NCBI GenBank assembly: GCA_002083365.1 | Contig: LVWS01000038.1 | Coordinates: 1 to 64,000 of the forward strand | Source of the DNA: Nitrospira sp. SG-bin1 | GTDB lineage: Bacteria > Nitrospirota > Nitrospiria > Nitrospirales > Nitrospiraceae | Reading direction: 5' to 3' | Length of the DNA stretch: 64,000 nt | Shown: positions 33,984-41,866 of the stretch, piece by piece | Position numbering within the stretch: position 1 is the stretch's first letter | Layout: each line of letters opens with the position of its first letter | Notes under the pieces: generated by a model | Database searches by the model: none | Told to the model about the DNA's origin: nothing | Seen by the model: the letters and a program-made list of their open reading frames with translations, nothing else | Program-made: the position numbers and the translations under genes

Positions 33984-34349
33984 GGGTCCTCCTCTTGTTT
34001 GGGGTTGGGTTGGTCAGGCCGTTGCATCGAGTTGAAAACTATTCCTGGGCAATATGTCCAGCTTGCACGGTGCGGGTGGCTGCTGCTTCCGCTTCATGCG
34101 GACGTTCCTCTGTTTGGTAGATGCGAAGATCGTAGTGGATTTATACCGGGGAGATCAACCCTCCCAAAATCGTCCGGAGGTCCTGTTTGGTTGCCGCCGG
34201 CCTTTTGTCTGCAATGTTGGCATGTCAAATGTATGCCTTGGTGGCATTGCCCATCGAAAGGTGTGGTTCATATTTGCCAAACACCCGACACAGGAGGAAA
34301 AGATCTTAGGGCCAGTCCGGTTGAAAGCAATGGTGGATTATAATGAAAC
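33984..34349. other. Divergent intergenic region
   Basis: About 366 bases separate the minus-strand DUF1059 gene from the plus-strand ligase gene. No gene-like frame with a start signal was found. TATAAT at 34339-34344 lies only five bases before the ligase ATG. Confidence 0.45.
34339..34344 (+). promoter_or_regulatory. -10 element of the DNA ligase gene, leaderless candidate
   Basis: A perfect TATAAT ends five bases before the ATG at 34350. Transcription would start at or next to the A of the start codon. No Shine-Dalgarno sequence precedes the gene. The -35 region is weak (TTGAAA is present but only 12 bases upstream). Confidence 0.45.
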
Positions 34350-35885
34350 ATGCGACTTTCCCAGCTTGTCGATGCGGTGACTCGGATTCGAGGGACGACC
34401 AAAAGAACCGAGAAGGTCCGCATATTGGCTGGCATGCTGCGCAGCGCCGTGGCAGGCGAGATTGAACTCGTCGCGTTCTACCTCAGCGGTTCGCTCCCTC
34501 AAGGCAAGATCGGCGTGGGGTGGGGTCTTATTCAAAAGGCGATGGCGGTCGATGTCGCGACCAAAGAGCCGCTGATACTACGGGACATAGATGACGCCAT
34601 CAGTCGTCTGGCAGCCGAGCAGGGTGTGGGTGCGACCGAGCACCGAGCTACCGAGCTCGGCCGACTGTTCAGCCGGGCGACCGCGGACGAACGGCGCTTC
34701 CTTTCACAACTCTTGATCGGAGAGATCAGGCAGGGGGCGCTCGAGGGCCTCATTCTTGAGGCTATCGCCATCGCCGCTCATCTGCCTCCGTCCGAGATTC
34801 GCCAAGGCTTCATGTTTGCTCCCAGCATCGGCGTGTTGGCGCGAACTGCTTTAGAAGAGGGATCCGTCGGGCTCAGTCGGTTCGCGCTCAGACTTTTCGC
34901 TCCCGTCGCACCGATGTTGGCCAATAGCGCCGATGATGTGGACGAGGCGTTGATCCGGCTGGAGGATGTAGGTTGGGAGTACAAGTTGGACGGCGCCCGT
35001 ATCCAGGTGCACAAGGGGGACGACGAAGTCCGGATCTTCACCAGGCAGTTGCAAGATGTGACGAAGCGCTTACCTGAAATCGTCGGGTGGGCGAAACAAC
35101 TGCCGGCGCGCGAGGCGGTGTTGGATGGAGAGGCGCTGGGCCTACGGCCCGACGGGCGGCCGCAACCATTTCAGATCACCATGCGTCGCCTGGGTCGGCA
35201 AAAAGATGTGGCGGCTCTTCAACAGACAATTCCGCTCTCGCCGTTCATGTTCGATGCACTGTCTGTCGACGGCACATCCCTGATTACGCAGCCCTATCGA
35301 GATCGTAGCAAAGTGCTGAGCGAAGTGGCTCGTTCCGCAACGGTCCCGCGGATGGAAACGAAAGATCCCAATAAGGCCCGCGCGTTCTTTCACGCGTCCT
35401 TGGCCGCAGGCCATGAAGGAATCATGGCCAAATCACTCACTGCTCCCTACAGCGCAGGCCAACGCGGATTTCATTGGCTGAAGCTCAAAGAAACCGCCAC
35501 GCTCGATCTCGTAGTCCTTGCAGCCGAATGGGGCAACGGACGGCGGGAGGGGTGGCTCTCGAATCTTCACCTCGGCGCTCGTGATCCGGAGAGCGGTCAG
35601 TTCGTGATGCTTGGCAAGACATTCAAAGGATTGACCGATGCGATGTTGCGTTGGCAGACTGAGAAACTGCTCGCTCTGGAAACTTTGAGGGATGCCCATA
35701 CGGTCTTCGTGCGACCGGAGTTGGTCGTCGAAATCGCGTTCAGCGATGTTCAAGAATCGCCTCGATATCCCGCCCGTCTTGCGCTTCGCTTTGCTCGGGT
35801 GAAACGGTACCGGACTGACAAGACCGCAGCCCAAGCCGACACGATTCAGACCGTAATCGAGCTGTTCAATAACCAGCGGGTGTGA
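34350..35885 (+). CDS. ATP-dependent DNA ligase
   Basis: The 511-residue ligase has an N-terminal DNA-binding region (residues 1-190). The adenylation domain follows, with the nucleophilic lysine K212 in YKLDGARIQVH, VLDGEALG and EGIMAKSLTAPYSAGQRGFHWLKLK. An OB-fold C-terminus completes it (LDLVVLAAEWGNGRREG, VVEIAFSDVQESPRYP). Length and order match the archaeal/bacterial LigB-like class, usually a repair ligase alongside the NAD-dependent LigA. It is not next to Ku or a polymerase/primase, so an NHEJ role is not indicated. The start seems leaderless. Confidence 0.95.
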   Translation: MRLSQLVDAVTRIRGTTKRTEKVRILAGMLRSAVAGEIELVAFYLSGSLPQGKIGVGWGLIQKAMAVDVATKEPLILRDIDDAISRLAAEQGVGATEHRATELGRLFSRATADERRFLSQLLIGEIRQGALEGLILEAIAIAAHLPPSEIRQGFMFAPSIGVLARTALEEGSVGLSRFALRLFAPVAPMLANSADDVDEALIRLEDVGWEYKLDGARIQVHKGDDEVRIFTRQLQDVTKRLPEIVGWAKQLPAREAVLDGEALGLRPDGRPQPFQITMRRLGRQKDVAALQQTIPLSPFMFDALSVDGTSLITQPYRDRSKVLSEVARSATVPRMETKDPNKARAFFHASLAAGHEGIMAKSLTAPYSAGQRGFHWLKLKETATLDLVVLAAEWGNGRREGWLSNLHLGARDPESGQFVMLGKTFKGLTDAMLRWQTEKLLALETLRDAHTVFVRPELVVEIAFSDVQESPRYPARLALRFARVKRYRTDKTAAQADTIQTVIELFNNQRV

Positions 35886-36101
35886 TGGACGGAGAGGGGT
35901 TGTTTCTGTTCAGATGATTTCTACAATCTTGCCGAGGCATCGGCCGTATTGAGATTTGCAGGAGCGAAGGCCATGACCGGATCAGATGCATTCCTGATGA
36001 AGAATGGGGATGTGCCGGGGCATGACATTGAGGGGCGAAAAAGCAAAAAGAATACCTGCGCTTTCAATGCTCTAACACTTGAGAGTGGTGAAAACTATCG
36101 A

Positions 36102-36290
36102 TCAGGCTCTTTGATCGTGTGGGCTTGGCCAGAGCGATAATGACACCCCGACCACCAAGTACACGATAGCGCCAACAATTGCTCCTAGGTTGAGTTCGTA
36201 CCACGCGGTAATCCCAAGGAATGCTTCGTTTAGGAGCAGCGCAAGCACCAACATCCCAAACCCAATCCAGTTAATGAAGCTCATGCCCAT
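36102..36290 (-). CDS. Small two-helix membrane protein, copy A
   Basis: The 62-residue protein has two hydrophobic segments, WIGFGMLVLALLLNEAFLGI and GAIVGAIVYLVVGVSLSLW. AAAGGAG lies 7 bases before the ATG. It is a paralogue of the 62-residue protein at 36429: IGF.ML..AL.LNE, AIVYL.VG and SLW are shared. Function is unknown; the pair may form an inner-membrane assembly. Confidence 0.7.
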   Translation of the reverse strand: MGMSFINWIGFGMLVLALLLNEAFLGITAWYELNLGAIVGAIVYLVVGVSLSLWPSPHDQRA

Positions 36291-36428
36291 GGATTGTCTC
36301 CTTTCTAGTGATGGCCTTCACCCTGCAGTTGCCGAACTCTTGATGAACCGCCTCTCCTCCACCCGGTTTGAACGTGGCGCCTCATTGAGGACCAATCTTA
36401 GCCATTGATACTGAGAGAGTAATCGTCA

Positions 36429-36617
36429 TCATGCTACTGCATGACGATGTGATCCACTCCACAGTGATAGCCAAATGCCGACACCAAGGTACACGATAGC
36501 TGGAACAATCACAGCGAAGTTGAAATCGTACCACACATTGAAGTACACGACCTCATTGAGAAAGAGAGCCGAGAGCAACATCAGAAATCCAATGAGATTG
36601 AACCAACGAAACCCCAC
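36429..36617 (-). CDS. Small two-helix membrane protein, copy B
   Basis: Counting from the GTG at 36617, with GAGAGGAGG upstream, gives 62 residues, exactly the length of copy A. Longer in-frame starts up to 36701 lack a binding site and have no counterpart in copy A. Segments FNLIGFLMLLSALFLNEVVY and AVIVPAIVYLGVGIWLSLW match copy A closely. The two genes are 138 bases apart on the same strand. Confidence 0.68.
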   Translation of the reverse strand: MGFRWFNLIGFLMLLSALFLNEVVYFNVWYDFNFAVIVPAIVYLGVGIWLSLWSGSHRHAVA

Positions 36618-36801
36618 AATTTCCTCCTCTCGATGAAGCCCTTCGCGTATATATAAAGGAGCGATGGATGACAAACGTGTTTTTATCAAATCCGTGAGCA
36701 ATTATACGTCATTCCTGGCATAAAAAGCTACGGTGAAAATGACGGAATCTCTTCCCAGGGTGTCCGCCGTTTAGCGGCATCCACATAACCAACGGCAGCA
36801 A

Positions 36802-37878
36802 GTGCATAGAATAATCGCTCATCTAGATATGGATGCGTTCTTCGCCGCGATTGAGGAACGAGATACGCCGGCCTTTCGTGGAGTTCCCCTCGTTGTTGGT
36901 GCAGACCCGCTGGGAGGGAGGGGACGCGGAGTGGCCGCTACGTCAAACTACCTTGCACGTGCGTACGGCATTCATTCGGCGACACCGATCTCCACTGCAT
37001 GGCGCTTGTCCGAGGCCGCCCGTCGGGCCGGGAATCCTCCGGTGACCTTCGTATCGGTTGACATGCAAAAGTATGCTCGGGTTTCAGAGGAAGTGATGCG
37101 GATCGTGCGGGGCGTCATTCCTGATGTGGAACAGGCCAGTATCGATGAAGCCTACGGCGACGTGAGTTGGACCGGTTCGTATGAAGAAGCCGAACAGCTC
37201 TGTCGCCGTCTGAAAGAAGAGATTCATTCTCGAGAAAGACTGACCGCCTCAATCGGTATTGGGCCCAATAAATTGATCGCCAAAATTGCTTCAGGATGGC
37301 GAAAACCTGACGGACTCACCATCGTACGGGCGGAGGAGGCAGAGGCGTTTCTGGAGCCACTCTCGATTCGGGTGATTCCCGGTATCGGACCCAAAACCGA
37401 AGGTCTCCTGAATGCCATGAATATCAAGATCGTCAAGGATTTGAGAGCACTGTCCGTTCATCAGCTGGAAGACTTGTTGGGAAAGCGAGGCGTGAATCTT
37501 CATGAGAAGGTGCGAGCGAGAGACGATTCACCGGTTGAGGTGTATTTCGAGCCACAATCCATCGGGGAGCAGGAAACGTTCGAATCGGATTCGCTCGACA
37601 GTCACACGCTTCTCAATCAGCTCGATGGCCTTGTTCGAGATGTAATGGAGCGCCTCCATCAAGAAGGGTTTCAGTCGTTTCGAACCATCGTGCTGACCGT
37701 TCGCTTTGCGGACTTTGTGACCAAGACACGCGCCCATACATTGGCTATGGCGACCGGTGAGCAGGTAATATTGAGACGGGAAGCTATAAAGCTGATGCTG
37801 CCATTTCTTGATCGGCGAGAAAACCCTGCCCGAAAGCTCATCCGACTGCTTGGCATTCGTGTAGAGAAGTTGAACTGA
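36802..37878 (+). CDS. dinB: DNA polymerase IV (Y-family translesion polymerase)
   Basis: The 358-residue Y-family polymerase shows IIAHLDMDAFFAAIEE (first catalytic aspartate), VAATSNYLARAYGI, ASIDEAYGDVS (second acidic pair), the helix-hairpin-helix around VIPGIGPKTEGLL and a little-finger domain. The C-terminal beta-clamp motif is not obvious. GTG at 36802 is the start; no strong Shine-Dalgarno sequence is seen. It probably works in damage tolerance. It lacks a LexA box that I can identify. Confidence 0.95.
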   Translation: MHRIIAHLDMDAFFAAIEERDTPAFRGVPLVVGADPLGGRGRGVAATSNYLARAYGIHSATPISTAWRLSEAARRAGNPPVTFVSVDMQKYARVSEEVMRIVRGVIPDVEQASIDEAYGDVSWTGSYEEAEQLCRRLKEEIHSRERLTASIGIGPNKLIAKIASGWRKPDGLTIVRAEEAEAFLEPLSIRVIPGIGPKTEGLLNAMNIKIVKDLRALSVHQLEDLLGKRGVNLHEKVRARDDSPVEVYFEPQSIGEQETFESDSLDSHTLLNQLDGLVRDVMERLHQEGFQSFRTIVLTVRFADFVTKTRAHTLAMATGEQVILRREAIKLMLPFLDRRENPARKLIRLLGIRVEKLN

Positions 37879-38321
37879 ATCGTATGAGGCTGCACCGACT
37901 GTTCCTGCACTTTTCCATTAAAATGATGCGAAAAAGAAGGTCTATATGAGCCAGGCTCCAGATAATACTTCCTTGTGACGCCTGACTTACTCAACCTCGC
38001 CCCATAGGTTGGTATTCCGCTTGAGTTGGGGTGTGATGCTTTCCTAGGGCCTACCTTCTGGTGAAGGTTCAGGATCCAAGCCTGTATGTTCATTCATCCA
38101 CTGAAGGATAGCCTTAAGAATCAAAGATGTATGATTCAAATACATCGGAATGATGAATCCATATGCCTTCAATGTGTCGTTTCGATGCCCCTTGGAAGTA
38201 GGAGAGATGAAAAGGATTCGTTGGTGATCCATAAGGGAATGCAGGGATTGCGTCATAGGTATGCGCTTTGCTTCCATACAACAAAATCTGGTTGATAATC
38301 TTATCTTATTGATCCTCTGGA
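37879..38321. other. Intergenic stretch without a supported gene
   Basis: About 440 bases lie between dinB and the PilZ-like gene. A minus-strand frame at 38044-38277 ends with ILQWMNEHTGLDPEPSPEGRP and has protein-like composition but no ribosome binding site and no known relatives to me. It could be the end of a decayed gene. Confidence 0.3.
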
Positions 38322-38375
38322 GGCATTATGAACATGGGAATAAGCGAGGGCATTATGAACATGGGAATAAGCGAG
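38322..38375 (+). repeat. Perfect 27-bp tandem duplication over the start of the PilZ-like gene
   Basis: A 27-base unit (GGCATTATGAACATGGGAAT plus AAGCGAG) at 38322-38348 repeats exactly at 38349-38375. Each unit carries its own ATG, so the protein begins MNMGISEGIMNMGISEA. Being a multiple of three, copy-number change keeps the frame. TGGAGG occurs only before the first unit. Confidence 0.85.
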
Positions 38376-38789
38376 GCCATCTATGAATCGCATGGACACC
38401 GCCTGGGGAAGCTGAACGCTGACAGTGCTGTCGCTGATGTCCCTGAGGACTTGAATTCGTTTCCGTCACGACGACGAGAGACGCGGATGAGCGAACAAAA
38501 GGTGTGCGCCTATAGCCTTTGTGAATCGCTCGACGGAAATCGAGTGACCATTGAACAGGGTGAGGTGTACTGCATCAACCGAAGTGAGCATGGAATTTTA
38601 GTGCTGATGGGGGTCCGCCCAAGAGCACAGCAACTCCTGGAGCTCCATGTTGCCGAAACGCGATGGGAATATTCTCTGAATTTATATGAAGTACAGTGGT
38701 CAAAAATAGTTCCGGTCGAACCTCATGGTCAACTGTTTCTTGTAGGGTGCCGCTTGGTATTCGGGGCATCTCGATATTGGACATTTTAA
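38328..38789 (+). CDS. PilZ-like protein
   Basis: The 153-residue protein has an N-terminal repeat produced by the tandem duplication. Its C-terminal half reads like a PilZ-type barrel (INRSEHGILVLMG, LELHVAETRWEYSLNLYE, VGCRLVFG). The RxxxR and D/NxSxxG elements that bind cyclic di-GMP are only partly recognisable (NRSEHG matches the second). I recall similar short proteins from Nitrospira genomes. CTGGAGG precedes the ATG at 38328. The duplicated start could allow two initiation sites. Confidence 0.6.
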   Translation: MNMGISEGIMNMGISEAIYESHGHRLGKLNADSAVADVPEDLNSFPSRRRETRMSEQKVCAYSLCESLDGNRVTIEQGEVYCINRSEHGILVLMGVRPRAQQLLELHVAETRWEYSLNLYEVQWSKIVPVEPHGQLFLVGCRLVFGASRYWTF

Positions 38790-39359
38790 CTCGCCTATCG
38801 GCTGATAGCGGACAAGATCGGCAGAGTCACTGATCAGTGATGGGCTGGTAAGCCAGAGTCACCGAAACTGCCATTGTTTTCTCCTTCCTTCAATGAAAAG
38901 CTCAGTGTGCTGATCGATATCATCTCTCCGTTTGGTTCGCTGGTCATTCTACCTCTCGGACATAAGACAAGGGCATCGTCCCTGCTGAGTCGCAGGACTC
39001 CGGACTAATGATGACACGCGGCTTCGATTTTCCCGGTCCGTCTCCTTAGATCTACTGTACAACATAATCTGCCTCGCCCTTTGACTTACCGGCCCTGTCC
39101 AATGGTGTCTCATTTAGCGAGAAGCCGTCCCTGCGTCAGTCAGCCACAGTCGTCGAAGTCGATGACCTGTCCGATTCCCCACCCCCAGCGCTGCAACGTG
39201 ACGTTTCTCAGTCACCAGCCGACAGAAGGTCTTCAGGAATACCCCAGACCGGTCCCGAGGAAATCGTCTCATTGGTTCTCAGACAGAGAACCCACTCTGT
39301 AATACGCTGATTTGTGAATACTGATTGATTGCTCGCCAGGTTCGCTTTATCCTGCGCGC
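38790..39359. other. Intergenic stretch, no gene supported
   Basis: About 570 bases separate the PilZ-like gene from the SSF symporter gene. A minus-strand mini-frame of 15 codons at 38827-38874 has a strong GAAGGAG 8 bases before its ATG, and its end overlaps the inverted repeat TCACTGATCAGTGA. No protein family is recognised. The rest contains nothing that I can support. Confidence 0.4.
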
Positions 39360-40799
39360 GTGGTTTTCTGGTTTGTCATTCTGTATCTTCTTCTGTCTGT
39401 CGGCATCGGACTATTTGCCGCCACGCGTGTGCAGAACTCCAAGGATTTTGCCGTTGCCGGCAGAAGCCTGCCCTTGGCGGTTGTGGTGGCGACCGTATTT
39501 GCGACGTGGTTCGGGGCCGAGGCCGTACTGGGTATCTCGGCCACCTTCGTCAAAGAGGGGCTCCATGGGGTTATTGCCGATCCGTTCGGATCCAGTATGT
39601 GTTTGATGCTCGCCGGACTCTTCTTTGCTCCGCGCCTGTACCGACTCAATATGCTGACGGTGGGTGATTATTATCGATACCGCTACAACCGGACCATCGA
39701 AGTATTGTGCACGCTCTGTATCGTCGCATCGTACCTGGGCTGGGTGGCGGCCCAATTCAAGGTACTGGGTTTGGTGCTGAATGTCGTGACAGAGGGCTGG
39801 ATCAGCCAATCGAGCGGAATCATAATCGGCGCGGTGATCGTTCTGACCTACACGACGTTCGGCGGCATGTTCTCAGTAGCCATTTTGGATTTCGTTCAGA
39901 TCTCCGTCATCATGGGAGGGCTTTTGTATATTGCATCGATCGTCGGGGACCTCGCGGGTGGCATACACGCGGTCGTCAATCACGCGGCAGAGGCCGGCAA
40001 ACTCGACTTGTTTCCGCCGCCCACGATGGCGGCATGGGTTCCGTTCATAGGGGCTTGGATGACCATGATGCTTGGCTCCATTCCGCAACAGGATGTGTTC
40101 CAACGGATCACGTCGGCAAAGAACGAACAGACCGCGGTGCGGGGATCGCTGCTGGGGGCGGTGCTTTATTTCGCCTTCTGTTTTGTTCCGATGTTTCTTG
40201 CCTATGCCGCAACGTTGATTGATCCCGTGAAATTCGGAGCATTATTGGAGCAGGATTCACAATTGGTCTTGCCGACTCTGGTCCTGCAACACACTCCAGT
40301 CGCGACGCAGGTCATTTTCTTCGGAGCGGTTCTTTCTGCCGTCATGAGTTGTTCGAGCGCGACGCTGCTGGCGCCGTCGGTGGCACTGAGCGAGAATGTC
40401 TTCAAGCCGATGTTCTCCCATTTGAACGACTGGGAGTTTCTCCGTCTCATGCGGGTGGTTCTGGTGGGATTCGCTTCGGCGGTATTGGCTCTTGCGCTTT
40501 GGTCGGATGCCACGATCTATAAATTGGTGGTGAGCACCTACAAGGTCACCCTGGTGGCCGCCTTTTTCCCATTGTTCGCAGGACTGTACTGGAAACGCGC
40601 GACGACTCAGGGTGCGCTTTGGGCCGTTGTTGCAGGCCTTACGAGTTGGCTGACATTGGAGTTGGTCAGCCAGCCGGCTGATGTCTGGCCTCCACAGCTT
40701 GTCGGGTTCGCCATGGCGGGAGTCGGTATGCTGTTGGGGTCGTTGTGGCCGACCCAGCGGTATGAGCGGCAAAGATCACTTGAAGGACGAATCGCGTAA
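39360..40799 (+). CDS. Sodium:solute symporter (SSF family)
   Basis: The 479-residue carrier has about thirteen membrane segments, with AATRVQNSKDFAVAGRSLP, ATWFGAEAVLGISATFVKEG and WVAAQFKVLGLVLN. GSIPQQDVFQRITSAKNE contains the typical SSF sodium-site neighbourhood. It belongs to the proline/pantothenate/choline type superfamily, but the substrate is not predictable. GTG at 39360 is used as start without a good binding site; the first segment begins at residue 2, so a longer protein is possible. It converges with a response-regulator gene. Confidence 0.9.
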   Translation: MVFWFVILYLLLSVGIGLFAATRVQNSKDFAVAGRSLPLAVVVATVFATWFGAEAVLGISATFVKEGLHGVIADPFGSSMCLMLAGLFFAPRLYRLNMLTVGDYYRYRYNRTIEVLCTLCIVASYLGWVAAQFKVLGLVLNVVTEGWISQSSGIIIGAVIVLTYTTFGGMFSVAILDFVQISVIMGGLLYIASIVGDLAGGIHAVVNHAAEAGKLDLFPPPTMAAWVPFIGAWMTMMLGSIPQQDVFQRITSAKNEQTAVRGSLLGAVLYFAFCFVPMFLAYAATLIDPVKFGALLEQDSQLVLPTLVLQHTPVATQVIFFGAVLSAVMSCSSATLLAPSVALSENVFKPMFSHLNDWEFLRLMRVVLVGFASAVLALALWSDATIYKLVVSTYKVTLVAAFFPLFAGLYWKRATTQGALWAVVAGLTSWLTLELVSQPADVWPPQLVGFAMAGVGMLLGSLWPTQRYERQRSLEGRIA

Positions 40800-40819
40800 T
40801 ACATCATGCTGCAGACCGG

Positions 40820-41182
40820 CTAATGATCGAGGGTGAAACGCACGGCCCTGCGAATGACATCGGGGGTAAAGGGTTTGGGAATGACACGTCGGGCACCGAA
40901 GAGTTTGGCGACATTCAGGAAATTCTGATCGCCGGTAGCGCCGGTTATGGCAATGACTTTGGCATCCAGAAATTCCTGTGTCAGCGCAAGCGTGACTTCC
41001 ATCCCGTCCCGCTCCGGCATCAGGATATCGGTGATGACGAGGTCGGTCGGTGCCTCGCGGTAGAGGGCGAGGCCGATTTGACCGTTCTCGGCCTCCCGGA
41101 TGTGATGACCGTCTGCCTCGAGAATGGTGCGCAATAGTGTTCTGATTGCTGCATCATCGTCGACTATCAAGATAGATGCCAT
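40820..41182 (-). CDS. Single-domain response regulator
   Basis: The 120-residue CheY-like receiver has the acidic pair in LIVDDDAAIRT, the phospho-acceptor in DLVITDILMPERDG, the threonine in VIAITGAT and the lysine in RRVIPKPFT. There is no output domain. No kinase is adjacent, so it must be phosphorylated by a kinase elsewhere or act as a phosphate sink. GGAGGGAG precedes the ATG. Confidence 0.92.
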   Translation of the reverse strand: MASILIVDDDAAIRTLLRTILEADGHHIREAENGQIGLALYREAPTDLVITDILMPERDGMEVTLALTQEFLDAKVIAITGATGDQNFLNVAKLFGARRVIPKPFTPDVIRRAVRFTLDH

Positions 41183-41249
41183 GCCCTGCTCCCTCCAAGC
41201 CGGAAACCTGTTGAGACGTACCTATGTGGCAGCCTGGTTCAATTCGATA

Positions 41250-41495
41250 TCACGCCGCACGCATGATGATTGAAGGAACGTCCGCGTGTGGTTCATCTTC
41301 CCCGTAGCTCGCCTCACCTTGTGCAAGCACTAACGCCGGTCGTGCCTTGGCAAGTCGATGTTGCTCGATGAGCGGGTCATGGACATTCCCGCAATTCATG
41401 CAGCGATACCCGCTGGCCCACATATGTCCATAGGTGCCCTCAAAGTCCAGGAAGTGTTCTCTCACCATGAGTCCGTGACAGCGCGTGCATTCCAT
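41250..41495 (-). CDS. Small zinc-ribbon protein
   Basis: The 81-residue protein has two CxxC knuckles, CTRCHG at the start and CMNCGN about 30 residues later, which together can bind one zinc. A histidine-containing DPLIEQHRLAKAR segment and an acidic tail follow. GGAGCACAACC lies before the ATG. Such ribbons occur in DNA- or RNA-binding or redox proteins; no family was recognised. It is on the same strand as the response-regulator gene. Confidence 0.65.
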   Translation of the reverse strand: MECTRCHGLMVREHFLDFEGTYGHMWASGYRCMNCGNVHDPLIEQHRLAKARPALVLAQGEASYGEDEPHADVPSIIMRAA

Positions 41496-41866
41496 GGTTG
41501 TGCTCCTTGTAAAGATTGGGATCCCGTGCTTGTTGTGAGAAAGATAGCCGAGGATTTTGGAGTCAGATAGATCAGGAAGAGGTACCTCGGAAGGAGGGGC
41601 TGTCCGGCTGTGGGATAGCTAATAGAAGCCTCGACGTCTCGGACTTGATGGCTTCCTGACATCCATGCCTCCGAGACACAGGCTCGATCCCCTTGGTATG
41701 GGGAGGAAATCCGTCTCACGGACCTATATTGTGCATCTGAGGTATTTCTCCAATAGCTCTGCGTAGTTCAGTTCCGTTCGATTCGGTTCGGTCAAGTCGT
41801 TGCTCCAGTTGGAACGGCGCGATCTTTCCTATTTCCCTTGCCTAAGCCACAGGGTAAGCTGAAGCC
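41496..41866. other. Divergent intergenic region
   Basis: About 370 bases lie between the zinc-ribbon gene (minus) and the PBP gene (plus). No gene, clear terminator or promoter consensus was recognised. Confidence 0.35.

Noticed and set aside
34054..34380. 108-codon plus-strand frame before the ligase gene
   Set aside because: It overlaps the ligase start, has no binding site, and its sequence shows no family features.
38044..38277. 77-codon minus-strand frame
   Set aside because: Composition is protein-like at the end, but there is no ribosome binding site and no recognisable relatives; kept only as a note in the intergenic entry.
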